Shown piece by piece: positions 12,201 through 22,900 of a DNA stretch of 64,000 nt. The DNA is taken from NCBI GenBank assembly GCA_021014325.1, contig CM037462.1, forward strand, positions 17,938,135 to 18,002,134. The letters are read 5' to 3'. This DNA comes from Plazaster borealis. Lineage: Eukaryota; Echinodermata; Asteroidea; Forcipulatida; Labidiasteridae. Numbering within the stretch: position 1 is the stretch's first letter; every line of letters begins with the position of its first letter. Made by a program: the position numbers and the translations under genes. Under the pieces are notes generated by a model. The model saw only the letters and a program-made list of their open reading frames with translations, was not told the DNA's origin and did no database searches.

Positions 12201-15200
12201 AAAACATGTAGAGGTTAATCGAATGTTTTCAGCATCAGCAAGAAGAAGAAAAAAAACGTCCAAAACAAAGGCAAAGAGACCAATGTTTTCTGTAACTTCT
12301 AAGCCTGCGTTTAACCATTTTGATGTCCCTAACTTTATTCTTATTTAAAGTATATTGTGAATCTGGAAAAATGTTATTGTAACAAATTTGGCAGTCAAAC
12401 CTAAAAGAAAACACTTGCCTAGATATGAAACACAACTTCAACAGGTGTGCAAAATATTGGTCAGATTGAAAAATGAAAATGTTCACAGATTTGCACCTAA
12501 CTTCCATGGTATAAAGATGGTCATGGTGGGAAACTTCCCTTGAAGTATTCTTGCTTGAAATCATTTTCCAAGGTTTCACGTCTTTCTTGTGACTGTGATG
12601 CCCAATTTGAACTTTAAGTGTGGATACTGGTCTTTGACAATTACTGTTATCAGCAGGCTAAAACAATTCAAATTGCAGTTTTACAAGCCTGTTACCTTGT
12701 CAGTTTCCCTGTGTGGTTTATCACTTGATATTTGAAATAAAAAGTAGCATCCCCTTAGGGTGATCCCTTCCCTGCTGCTTCTCAGGTTGTATCGTAAACT
12801 TGGGTGTGATCCCTAGTTATACGGGAGTTACAGGTTGAATGGCTTCTGACTGGCACCCCCGAGCAAAAATGGGGGACCAACATTGGGGCTAGATGGCTCT
12901 GTTGATAGAGGGCTGGCACGTTAATCCGGAGGTCGCAGGTTCAAATCCCGCTCTGGTAAAAACAAATTTGTTCAACCCAAAGTCAATGCAATTATTTTAC
13001 CAAATAAATTGTTTGTGGTATCCACTGTTAATTACAGGAATCGAACTGGCATCTTGTCATTAGATACACTCTGTGGTCTAGAGGTTAAGAAGTCTGCTCT
13101 AGAATGTGGGGGGTGAGGGGGTTCAAATCCCACCCTAGTAGCTGAGTTTTTTTTCTCACTAGGACTTAGAAAGCACTGGAAATCTACAGGTGCTTGTCAC
13201 ACATAGGTGTAAGGGTAAGCCCAAAGTAAATGTTCTTTATCCCCGATACTTGTAGTAATTTCAAAAGTGTTTTTACTTTCTGTGTCAGGTTCTTCAAACG
13301 TTCAGCCGTACCATCTTATGTTCTGAGGAGGAGATTGACTTCAATGAGGCGCTGTCTATACGCATCGTCGAGTACCTCATGGATAACCAGGCAGACGTCT
13401 TCTCACAACCAGAGGATCTTAAGAAAGATGTTGAGGATAGGTTGGTGTATCTACGCAGGGGACAGGTAAGAATGTTTGCTTTCTTCTTTTGTGGTTCCAG
13501 AAGAGCTGGGCCCAATTTCATTGAGCTGCTTAAGCAGAAAATATTGCTTATTAAAAAGTTTCTGCTAAGCATCAATAAGCAGGATACCAGTCACAGATGC
13601 TACATGTGAAATGGTATTTTAGCTGGTAACCTTTTTCTGGTAAGCATTATTTTGTTGTGCTTAGCTAGTTTTTGTGCTTAAGCAGCTCTATAAAATTGGG
13701 CCCTTGGTACATAATTCTGTTCATCAGTGTGACGAAATTCCTGTCTGCCACGCCCACTTTAAACCAATTGGCTCTTAGCAATTACAAGAAGCCCTTAGGA
13801 AATGCATTGAGAAAGTGTTTCTTCAATGATTTTTAAAATAAAAAAGTCTTATCCCCCCAAGGTGATCCCCTGGCTGCAGTTTCCCAGGTTGTATTGTAAA
13901 CTTGGGTGTGATCCCTGGCTACACGGCAGCTAACGGTTGTACGGCTTCTGACTGGCACCCTCGAACAAAGATATTGACAAAAAAATGGCATACCAATATT
14001 ATCCAAATCTAAACATGTTGCTGTGAAGTGACGAGAGAGGGGAGGTTTTATGTCCCCTGTAGGCAGGCCTAGGGTTTTACGATTTTTAGTTTGAACTTTT
14101 CATGACGATAATGATATCAATTACATCAATCCTCCCAGATCGAGTATATGACCGGTGAGGAAAACAAGAAGCTAACAACAGCGCCCTCGTACTGCCAGAA
14201 GATGAGCGTACAGCAGTACGAGGCGCAGAAGTTGAGCCACTCTCAAAGGGCCATCACTGACCTGCTGGAGATCATCATTAACGATGAGAACATGTCGGCA
14301 AAGGACAAGAAGAAGAAACTCAAACAGGTGCGTGTTTAGTAAAGAGAGGGTTAGGGTCTTAAAGGCACTGTACACGTTTGGTAATTACTCAAAATATATA
14401 TTAGCATAAAAACTGACTTGGTAACGAGCAACGGAGAGCTGTTGATAGTATAAAACATTGTAGGAAACGACTCCCTCTGAAGTAACGTAGTTTTTGAGAA
14501 AGAGGTAATTTCTCACTAAAATAATAAAAACTTCTTGCAAGAAGTTTTTATTCCTAACTGAAAGCACACAAATTTGTACAACAAGGGTGTATTTTCTTTC
14601 ATCATTTTCTTGCAACTTCGATGACCAATTGAGCCCAAATTTTCACAGGCTTGTTATTTTATGCGTATGTTGGGATACACCAAATGAGAACACTGGTCTG
14701 TGACAATTACCAAACATATACGATGCCTTTAAAGGTAGGGTCATAGATTGGTAAATACTCCAAACATTAATGACCATAATATAGTAATAATAATAACTAG
14801 TTCTTATATAGCTTATTTTACAATAATGTATCAATGTGCTTTACATCAGTGCTCTGGTCATTGGGCCAATAACATCCCTGTAAGCTTTCTCAGCTTCCTG
14901 GGGAGTATACAGCCCCGACCTGCGGTGGCACTCCGAAGGTTTTTTTAAACACAATATCAACCTCTACCCTCGCAGCTGTTGATACTGCAGCTGTTGATAG
15001 TATAAACTATTTTGAGAAAGGATTCCCTCTATAATGGATTTGAATCTGAGAAATGATTCATGCATGAATCGTTTCTCAGATTTCTGAGGGTTGATTGGAA
15101 ATTCAAATTTCCGCGGTGTCCGCTTGTGAATGCTGCTGCCAGAGATGCGATTGGTACCTGCTGTCACCTCGATAAATGTGGATGGATTTCTTGGTTCTTG

Positions 15201-15437
15201 ATGAACATACCGTGACAGTTTTTTTGCTGTTTTCTCGACAAGTAGCCTACTGTATTCAGCTGAAACTTAAGACAAAATTCTTATCAATCTCAGTTCCAGA
15301 AGACCTACCCTGAAATCTACAGTCGGCGTTTACCAACCACGGCCAGTGAGGCGACGCTGTTCCCACAGAAGCCCAAGATAAAACCACCCATCGTCAACAT
15401 CAGGAAATCTTTTACAAAGCTGAAGTCCCTGAGGTGA
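2377..15437 (+). CDS. DEPDC1: DEPDC1, DEP and RhoGAP-like domain protein, complete ten-exon gene
   Basis: Exons 2377-2427, 4342-4622, 5770-6033, 7098-7276, 8113-8253, 9231-10661, 11530-11699, 13289-13465, 14139-14327 and 15294-15437 join in phase with GT-AG borders to encode 1008 aa. Residues about 14-111 form the DEP domain ([20 protein letters not shown], then the EAVDWL motif). Residues 200-305 and 783-870 match the two halves of the DEPDC1 RhoGAP-like domain (CLANWP...[28 protein letters not shown]). No canonical GIFRxSG arginine-finger motif is seen, as expected of this family. Between the halves exon 6 inserts 476 Ser/Pro/Gln-rich residues with at least seven S/T-P sites. The C-terminus ([20 protein letters not shown]...KSLR) is typical. 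Vertebrate DEPDC1 and DEPDC1B are mitotic proteins acting in transcription and Rho-linked adhesion control; DEPDC1A is about 811 aa. The start is the first of two adjacent ATGs. Confidence 0.93.
3235..3608 (+). mobile_element. MITE family E, copy 1
   Basis: Bounded by TTAA, with inverted ends TTAAAGGAACGTTACAG and CTGTAATATTCCTTTAA. A second copy about 90% alike lies at 52635-52982. Lies in DEPDC1 intron 1. Confidence 0.8.
4112..4269. mobile_element. Small hairpin element in DEPDC1 intron 1
   Basis: Ends CAGGCCTGGAATT and AATTCCAGGC are inverted; the interior is G/C-rich (GGCCCCTGG...GGCCTTGCCC). It ends 72 bp before exon 2. A related fragment lies near 56740-56825. Confidence 0.5.
4881..5115 (+). 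mobile_element. tRNA(Leu)-headed SINE, family L
   Basis: A box TGGCCGAGCGGTC and B box GGTTCGAATCC, spaced as in a type-2 (Leu/Ser) tRNA, followed by GAGCAAGGCACTTCAACTG and a unique body. It has no acceptor stem and a long 3' tail, so it is a SINE and not a tRNA gene. Confidence 0.75.
6115..6428 (+). mobile_element. MITE family D, copy 1
   Basis: TTAA-bounded with inverted ends reading GGATTATACAGGATTGGTA and ACCAATCATGTATAATACC. It contains a 32-nt poly-T run (6212-6243). Other copies: 27446-27806, 30925-31229, 42785-43177. Lies in DEPDC1 intron 3. Confidence 0.75.
6905..7000 (-). mobile_element. tRNA-derived SINE head, Gly/Glu-like
   Basis: Reverse complement reads GGTGGTCTAGTGGTATGACA (A box) and GGTTCGAATCCCATCTGAGT (B box plus flank). 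The B-box flank, including GAGTAATATGC, matches the repeat unit of the minisatellite at 59905-60417. Confidence 0.6.
7301..7662. mobile_element. MITE family C, fused double copy
   Basis: Outer ends GGGCCCAATTTCATAGAGCT and GCAATTGGGCCC are inverted. Inside, two units that each run from CTGCTTAAGCAGAAAATATT to GTGCTTAAGCAG are joined head to tail at about 7480, sharing one junction (AGCTCTAGAGCT). It starts 25 bp after DEPDC1 exon 4. Confidence 0.7.
7692..8052 (+). mobile_element. MITE family B, copy in DEPDC1 intron 4
   Basis: Starts TTAAAGGCAGGGTATACC and ends CAAAGGTATACTTCGCCTTT, with an internal ATCTGAGAAA/TTTCTCAGAT palindrome. It ends 60 bp before exon 5. Confidence 0.7.
8490..8612. 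repeat. Inverted repeat in DEPDC1 intron 5
   Basis: AGACCGTGCAAGTCTCG at the left pairs with CGAGACTTGCACAGTCT at the right, enclosing TGGGACC/GGTCCCA. Probably a small hairpin MITE. Confidence 0.55.
11087..11472 (+). mobile_element. MITE family B, DEPDC1 intron 6
   Basis: TTAA at both ends (11087-11090, 11469-11472); starts AAGGGTCTGTTTACGTTTGG. The interior carries GAATCTGAGAAAC/GTTTCTCAGATT as a palindrome. It ends 57 bp before exon 7. Confidence 0.75.
11714..12131 (+). mobile_element. Full-length SINE family L
   Basis: tRNA-Leu/Ser-like head (CATGGCCGAGCGGATAAGAG; B box region GTGTGGGTCCCGGTCGTG), a conserved body (TCCTTCGGATGGGACGTAAA, AAAGAACCCAGTGCACTTAT) and a 3' end (GATATAAGCGCAATATAAGA) followed by an ATT repeat tail. 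It starts 14 bp after DEPDC1 exon 7. Confidence 0.85.
12735..13040 (+). mobile_element. SINE family K with internal tRNA-like region
   Basis: A 150-bp leader (CATCCCCTTAGGGTGATCCC, TCTGACTGGCACCC) precedes a tRNA-like segment (GGCTAGATGGCTCTGTTGAT; GGTTCAAATCCCGCTCTGGT) and TTGTTCAACCC. Related copies at 26545-26690 and 60795-61135; a leader-only copy at 13840-14010. Confidence 0.65.
13070..13140 (+). mobile_element. tRNA-like SINE fragment
   Basis: TGTGGTCTAGAGGTTAAG (A box) and GGTTCAAATCCCACC (B box) flank a poly-G-rich loop. No paired acceptor stem was seen, so a functional tRNA is unlikely. Confidence 0.5.
13507..13704. mobile_element. MITE family C, DEPDC1 intron 8
   Basis: Inverted ends GGGCCCAATTTCATTGAGCT and AGCTCTATAAAATTGGGCCC; interior GATACCAGTCACA shared with other family-C copies. 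Confidence 0.75.
13840..14010 (+). mobile_element. SINE family K leader fragment
   Basis: Matches the leader at 12735 (AAGGTGATCCCCTGGCTGC, CTTGGGTGTGATCCCTGGCT, TTCTGACTGGCACCC) but stops before the tRNA-like part. Confidence 0.55.
14359..14732 (+). mobile_element. MITE family A, reference copy
   Basis: TTAA at both ends. Inverted ends read AAGGCACTGTACACGTTTGG and CCAAACATATACGATGCCTT. At the centre (14523-14552) is a perfect 30-bp palindrome whose left half is AATAAAAACTTCTTG. No coding capacity. Lies in DEPDC1 intron 9, 31 bp after the exon. Confidence 0.85.
14733..15270 (+). mobile_element. Composite: MITE family F with a SINE fragment inside
   Basis: Begins AAGGTAGGGTCATAGATTGG; 14775-14945 is a SINE tail-like insert (CTTATATAGCTTATTTTACA); family-F sequence then resumes (GAATGCTGCTGCCAGAGATG, TACCGTGACAGTTTTTTTGC) and stops 24 bp before DEPDC1 exon 10. 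Full family-F copy: 34374-34830. Confidence 0.55.
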
Positions 15438-16281
15438 TCAACTCCTTCCAATGTGTCCAAAATTTAATCAAGGCTACGCAACAAATGGTGACCATGCCTT
15501 AACTTCTTTAAACCACATTTTGAAGTTTTTATTTATTTTATTGTTTTTAATCAGTTTTAAAAATTTAAAATATTTTTCAAGATTTGATCATGTCACCTGG
15601 GATGGTGTTTTTTTATGACCTAATCGATGTTATGCAAAGAATTTCATGTGTCTGTTGTTGATTTTAGGTTTGTTTTGTTTTAAATTGCTTTTCTGTTTAT
15701 TGACAAATATTTGGGGGGGTTGTCTTTTTGTTTTTACCCCGACTGTTTGAAGAAACATTTTTGAATCATTTCAGGTTCCAATGAAAAATGCAATCTTGCC
15801 AAAAAGTGCTCGTTGAAGAATCAAACTTTACATTGATGAAAATAGATGAGTCAGTTTAAAAATCCCTAAAACACTGGATGTGCACAACAACAAACCCTTG
15901 TACAAACTAAGTTGTATATTATTGTAAAAAGAATTGTGTATCATGTTAAATCCTTGCAAAATGTTGAGCCTGATTCTTAAAAAAATCTGTTGGGAAAAAC
16001 TATGCAAAAAACTTTTAGATTATGTGTTATTCTGATTTCTGTTTTTTATACTAATTTTTAACAGTTATATTGTAATTGTGTTAAGTTTTCTCCGTATTTC
16101 TTTTATTGTTTTCAAGTGGTTCAACAATTCAATTCAACAACAACATTTATTTCCATTTGACATATCTCATGTGCCGGTATCATACAAAACTTTGTGATTT
16201 TTTTATATATATTTTTTTACAAACTCACATAAATTTGTAACGTCATTGTGCATTAATGCAACAAGATTGTATGATCAGTTA

Positions 16282-16480
16282 CAGGGCTCGAATTTGGGGG
16301 ACAAATTCTATCAGACTCAAAGTCAACATTTGAACATGATATTACACAGAGTTTATAGGTATTCTTATTCAACTTAAAAAAATACACAAGACCGCTGGAC
16401 TTGTCCAGTCATTAGTTTACTGGCCCGACACTAAAACTACTGGCCTCGGGCCTGCGGTCCAGTGTAAAATTCAAGCCCTG
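16282..16480. mobile_element. Hairpin MITE
   Basis: Ends CAGGGCTCGAATTT and AAATTCAAGCCCTG are inverted; interior has CTGGACTTGTCCAG. Confidence 0.6.
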
Positions 16481-16589
16481 AGTTAGGACCTTGCTGCAAA
16501 CCTGATTTCTCGCAGTGTAATAAGGTAATATCTTTGTCAAAAAACTACCTGGTGCAAGTACAAAAACAATGGAGTGAGATACCACATCA

Positions 16590-16815
16590 CTGGCTGGAGC
16601 TAATTCAATATTTCAAAGTGTGAAAGAATACCATGCCCAATATGTGGCAGAGGGTGTTCCCATGCTCCAAATGTCCTCATACTTTAACACCCTCTTTTCC
16701 TCTTGTGCATAAGTAACCCCTCCCCATAAAATCCTATAAAGAATTCCTGGGATTTCCAGAACAATGAACACACAATAGGAGGAGGGTACACCATGCCACA
16801 TATCGAGCACTAAAT
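16590..16815 (-). mobile_element. MITE family G, copy 1
   Basis: Shares CATACTTTAACACCCTCTTT, ATTCCTGGGATTTCCAGAAC and GGAGGAGGGTACACCATGCC with the reverse-oriented copy at 57905-58110; a partial copy lies at 21530-21640. Confidence 0.65.
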
Positions 16816-17677
16816 GTGTGCAAGATATGACCGCTTTACCAAACTGGGTTCTGAGCTGACTTTGTTAGACAGTCAAGACCAATTGTTCATATTTATGGTG
16901 GATTTTTAAAACAAAATATGTGTTAATTTTATTCCTGTGAATAGTTAATGTTGGGGGACAATTTGCTGAAATTGCTACATTATAAATTAGGTATAAAGTA
17001 GATTGGTAATGGTGCAGCTGATTTCATGGAAGGCTTGGAGGTTATTTATAAGATATATGATGCGATCAAGCAAAATTAGCCGTTTGTCGACCCAGGTATT
17101 TTTCATTTTGTTGTTCCTTTTTAAAAGAGCATAATCTATGCTTTAATACTGTTAAAACCCCATGTTGATACCACCTTTAGTTCAAAAGTTGTGACAGTAG
17201 AAACACCAAGAGATGCGAGAGAATGAAACTGAGAAAAGCGGGTTTAAAGTTGAGTTGTTCATTGAAACTTCATCGGCACAATTTCTTTCAATGCTAATTT
17301 TAACCCCTTTTTTATGTTATTTATCAGGAAGGAAAATGCCAATATAAATTAGTTATATTTTGGCATTTAAATTTACAATTTTGTTGTTGTTGAAAACTTC
17401 ACCCCTGTTGGCCTGTTTTGGCTTGTTTCTCCATACTGATATTTCCGACAAACGACTCATTTAGCTTGAATATCACATGTTCATACCGTCTAAAAAAATG
17501 TAATCAGCAAATTACAGCAAAATGTATTATTTTTGTTAGTTAGAAGTGAAGGACTTATTCCTTCTCTAATCAGGGCTGACATTTGCAAACTAAAAATATT
17601 TTCTCAGCAACTATTTAGCAACCAGTCTAAATCATTACATGTGATGTTGGGCATTGCAGGCTGGAGTATCAATCTAT

Positions 17678-18185
17678 GTGGTTTGCGGCAACACTCTGTG
17701 ATAGAATCTACTTTTGCTGTGTAGATTGTTCCTATAAGAACTTGTCCTGCTATTTATCTACTGCTGTGGAGTAGAGGAATCAGGGGCCAATTTTATAGAG
17801 CTGTTTAACCAGAAAATATTGCTTAATATATTTCTGCTGAGCAAAAATAAGCAGGAAACCAGTAAAAATTGGTTCATATGAAATGGCACTCTGGTTGGTA
17901 ACCTATTTCCGGTAAGCATAATTATTTTTTGCTTAGCTAATTTTTGTGCTTAAGCAGCTCTTTGAAATTGGGCCCAGGAGACTATCGAGTTCAAATAAGA
18001 ATTTTCCTACTTTTTATCTATTGTTGTAGATGTGGGAATCGGGAGACTATACCTAGTTCAGATAAGAACTTATTCTGCTGTTCATCTACGGTTGTGGAGT
18101 AGTTAAACAGCAAGACAAGTTCTTATAAGAACATTCTACACAGCAAAGTAGATATTGTCACAAGGGTGTAGTTACCACAAACCGA
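17678..18185. mobile_element. Foldback element interrupted by a family-C MITE
   Basis: Arms TGTGGTTTGCGGCAACAC...AGATTGTTCCTATAAGAACTTGTC and GACAAGTTCTTATAAGAACATTCTACACAG...GTTACCACAAACC (quoted discontinuously) are inverted. A family-C MITE (17782-17976, GGGGCCAA...TTGGGCCC) sits in the interior, so it inserted later. The right arm type recurs at 25040-25215. Confidence 0.65.
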
Positions 18186-19952
18186 ATAGAATATATAAAT
18201 CATTGTTATTATAACTGCCTCATCTGTGACAACTATGCAACTGGCGATTTTAAAACACAAGGTGGCAGCAGTCATACTTTCCACAGCCAGCTAGCATCTC
18301 AGATTTAATGTGTATTATATTTTTGTATGTGACATAAAAGTAAAGCTCATTTCATGTATTAATCTACTGTCATAAGATATTCACATGGGAATCAATCTTA
18401 GAATTGCATGTACAATACATACAATTCAATTGTGATGTTAGATTGTTGTATTTGGCAAAAAGATTTTAATGTAAATTTGAGTTGTAGAAAATGGCATGTA
18501 CTGTTTTCTTAATTTTTATACTCTTGGACAGAAATGACATGCAATTTGTAATTATGCAAGGGACTTAGCTTTTTATCAGTATTTGCAAAAAGGTGGTTAG
18601 CATACTTTCCCAGGTGATGCAAGTATTAAACACAGACAATAGACAAAAACAGCAAATTTAATTTGATTGTGTTCCTTCCTCCATGATCTAACTATTTCTT
18701 TGTATTACTTGAGGCAGTACACTTTAACTTGAACAGAATTTAAGTCACTGAAGTAAGAAGTTACTTTCTCCTGGAAAAAAGTTATGAATTCTTTTAAAAA
18801 AAACTTATGACGATAGCTTTTGCTTCACTTTGTTTTATGATTTTTTTTTTAAAATTCGAATACTAAACTAATGACGTCAACCGGTCAAGACACTTCATTC
18901 ATGAATATTCACAAAATAAGAAATATATTGTTGAGCGCCCTCTCGTGGTTGTAATGACCACTGTGATTGTCCGGCTATTTTCACCGTATTTATTGATCGG
19001 TTGGCAACAGGTCATTGTGATGGGCCAAACAAACACACCAAGTGTTGGCGGAATACACGGTACTCGAATACACCCTAATGAGGTTTCGTCAGACCATTCG
19101 TTGAATGTCATTTATGTGTGGTTCTATACAAGAAATCGATTTCATTTTCTTGGGAAAGTATTGAGGTCAGTGACGTGGGCATGTTGAAATTTACTAAGCT
19201 CGAAAAAGCTATAAACGTCGTGCTTAAAATATGGTCATCGGTTACGCCTGATTGGAGACACTAAAAACCATTAAGTGAATGTATAGTGCCTGCTATATTC
19301 AAGGTTAACACACACCATATAATTTACGCTTGCATTTCCCTTGGTTTTGTTGGGAGACGAGAACCAAATTCAGTCACTTTTACTGACACTTTTACTCCGT
19401 ACCATATTCATCTGTATGTTATCTAACGTGTTTCATCAACCCATGGAGCAATTGCTCCATGATCAACCGTACACACTACTTATTAGAGAACCCCTTTCTA
19501 CCCGGTGAAGAGACTGAAGCGATTATAGAGTGGATAGTCGGTGGGAGAATTTCGACTTGATAACGGCACCGTTTTCGACTCTGCCCGGCGATTACCCGCG
19601 TGGTCGTTCTCGATACCATTCTTGGATTTTAAAGTATCAACAGCGGTTGTGGATTGTACTGTATTTATAGCATCTAACTTCGTAACTCCAAATTCTGTTT
19701 TGTCTAAGGAATGCTGCAGAACATTTCACCGTTATGATTTGAGGAAGAATTATGCCGGTGGTAGTGTAAACATTACTTCAAGAACGCTAACATTTCCCCA
19801 GTTATTCAACTCTCTAGAGGATTGTACATTACTCACCGTCCCCGTAATTTTTTCCCCCGTGAACTTAGAAGTGGATATTCTGCAATGTTTTAGGGCTGTA
19901 ATACCGAACTGAAGACTGCATTTGAAGTCGTCAACCACTGGTTTCAATCACC

Positions 19953-22900
19953 ATGACGACCGGTTTAAGTGAAAAAGGTAAGAAAATGCCGTCCTGACCG
20001 TCGCTATTTTTTGTCCGTCCATAAAAATTTAGGCTTGAAATGAGTTTACTGCAACGAGGGAGGTGAGAGTGTCGAAAAAGTGCTTGTCACATTGTTGAAA
20101 ATAAGCCAGATAGGCTACACAAATATAGAAATTATTTAAAAAGCAGTACTTTATAGGCTATCTACACGAATAAAACTGTTGTCTCGTAATGGATGTATAA
20201 GCATGAAACAGCCTGTTATTCATTATATAGTATAAATACAAACATTAATATAACATAGGCCTACCACTTTTTGTGAGCTATAAGTAAAATACCCTCTTAA
20301 AGGCACTGAAATTACCTCTTTCTCAAAAACTACGTTACTTCAGAGGGAGTCGTTTCCTACAATATTTTATACTATCAACAGCTCTCCGTTAGGCTTGTTA
20401 CCAAAAGTAAGTTTTTATGCTAATACTTGTTTTTAGTCATTACCGAACGTGTACGATACCTTTAATTATGACAATATAATGGTGTAATGTATACCATGAT
20501 AAATCTTCATGCAGCTGATAAAGTAGTTGTTGCTACGAAACCTCTTCTTTCTTTTTTTAATGTAAATTTTAGTCCTTGGCCCTTGTCACATGGGGCAACT
20601 TTTACAGGCAACTTGGAGGCAACCAACTGCAGTTTATGCTACAGGATCACTTTGGTAGCACATGAATACTTTTTCAGACGGTGTCTTACCATGGAGAATT
20701 CTACCTCCATGGTATTACGATCCCCAAGATGTGAACATTCAGAATAATGTGAATGCCATTTCTTCATGGAGATTGACCAGTGTGACATGGGCCTTAAAGT
20801 GCTATCACTACCTTCTTTTTTTTATTATCAAACAACATGGTTGTCTCTATCACATGTATACCATGGTAAATCTGACAGCATTGTTTTTAACAACATGAGC
20901 CTTTATGTTAATTTGTTTTCACCTGATGTAGTCACCTATCCATCAACCTGTTCCATTTTCGGTAATTCAATTTGCCAACTATTTTGTATTTGTGTATATC
21001 GTTGTTTGCCTTTATACACTGGTGATACGATCTTAAACAAACCGACCACACGGCTGCTAATTTGATTACTGCTAATTAGCAAATTACCTGGAACTTATAA
21101 TTAATTATTTACATGAACAAGCTGGTTCTTAAAATGGCCACCTGTTGCTAGGTGACGCCATTGCCCTGTCGAGGTCATGGAGGAAAGCGGACAAATAAGG
21201 TGGCTTAATCGGGTGATTACAAGAGCACAAAACCTCACAGGAATTCTTTGTTGATCGGCTCATAAAAAGGCAGATGCAACGGCTGTGTTGTTCAATGATG
21301 TAACAACAAGCGCTAGCATTGCAAATCTTCCAAATGATAATGTACTGCGCACAGATTGTTTGCTGAATGCAAACATAACTTATGTGACAACATGTACGGC
21401 TATTTGCTTGTGTGATTAGAAAGTTAGCGCAGGCCCCCTGTCGATAGTAACAGCCATGTTTGTATAATGATGTTCAGTGACTGCTATGGAAACGTATTCT
21501 CAGTATTTGTATGGCGTCCAAAAAAATATACCAACATGACCAAACTGGAGATGGGGGAAGAGGGTACCCCCAGTGTTCCCGTACTTTAACACACTATTTT
21601 CATCTAAGACACCACCATGCCCCATTATCGAGCACCAAAATGTCAAAAAAGGACCAGACTGTTTTGACACCTAGCCTCGGTTTGACTTTGTTGCTGCGCT
21701 GCTGAAACCTTGAAACAAGAAACAAATATAAATTCTTGTCACTCCCTAGAAAACGTTTCCATTTAGATTTTTGGGAGTGACATAAGAAAAGTTTACTTAA
21801 AATAAGATTTTTTCTTATTTCAGCAGTGTATGAACCGAACCATGGCTGAAATATGACCCTTCAATTACACGAACCGCTGACATTTAAAATTAACCGATTG
21901 ATTAAATTCAACCAACCGAACCCTAATTAATATTATGTTTCTTTAGTTCAGGCCTACGTCACTATCATGCAGTCTACGCAAGGTCACTTACTAATCACCA
22001 TTGACCAAGGCCTCTGGTTTAATCATGCCGTTGTTTATTTGATTATTGAAATGGATCCTATTTTTTGTTATCTTTATCAACTCCTGGGTTGGAATTGACC
22101 CTGGTTCCAGGGGGCCTGACCCATTTCAGGGTCAGGCTGACCCGGTAAGTGGTCAAAATGGGATTTTCACTCCGGATTATGCATTATTTTGACCCACATC
22201 TGGGTCATTTTGACACAGATTCTGGGTCATACTGACTCACAAATGGGTCAGGCCCCATGGGACCCAACCTCGTCCCCAGGGTGTGTCGAGCAGTACGAGG
22301 TGTACGAGGTTGACCGCTCTCTCACCCTGGTATTGGATCATTTGCAAAATGTTTGGATACCAATGCAAATTAGAATAGTCTGGCTGTGAACATGGTGAAT
22401 ACTGAATACACTTTTGTACACAAGTCATTGTCCAATCAGGGTCCAAGTAAGGAGTTTCCCTCCCAGTGTTTACTATTGTATAAACATGGTTGGAAATAAA
22501 GTAAACCATGGGGACGAGGTTGCATGGGACCCGGATCCCGGTCAATTTTGACCCATGATTTGGGTTACTTCTGACCCGAAAGATTGAAGAGTGCATTACT
22601 TAAAAATGTATAACAACAAAAAAGCCGAACAGTTATTTTTTTTAATAATTGAAAAGGTTCAATATAAGTATATGAAACTAGTCCAGATTCTCTGGTATTT
22701 TGAGAATGAATCAGGTTTTTAGAAAATAAAAATGAAAATAAAAATAAACAAGAACAAAAAACAGACGGGGTAGATTTTCTCGGTGAAACTGGAAGACATA
22801 GGCTGCAGCGGTGTTTGAAACATTCCCATGGTGTGGATTTATGGTATAGATCTATAACCAACTATAAAATACGTAGTTTCGTTTGAATACAAACCACAAA

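Larger units (their letters stand above)
15438..19952 (+). other. DEPDC1 3' UTR and intergenic DNA up to the ankyrin gene
   Basis: No open frame with coding character was found. Contents: AT-rich UTR-like sequence to about 16.25 kb (no AATAAA recognised), three element blocks (16282-16480, 16590-16815, 17678-18185), unique AT-rich DNA from 18.2 to 18.9 kb, and at 18.9-19.95 kb a less AT-rich stretch that probably carries the ankyrin-gene promoter and 5' UTR. Confidence 0.5.

Noticed and set aside
12890..12960. A tRNA gene with GGTTCAAATCC B box
   Set aside because: The same segment with the same flanks recurs at 26.55 and 60.98 kb, so it is part of a dispersed SINE.
19541..19912. 123-codon frame just upstream of the ankyrin start
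   Set aside because: It ends before the short first exon and shows no motif; more likely 5' UTR or promoter sequence.
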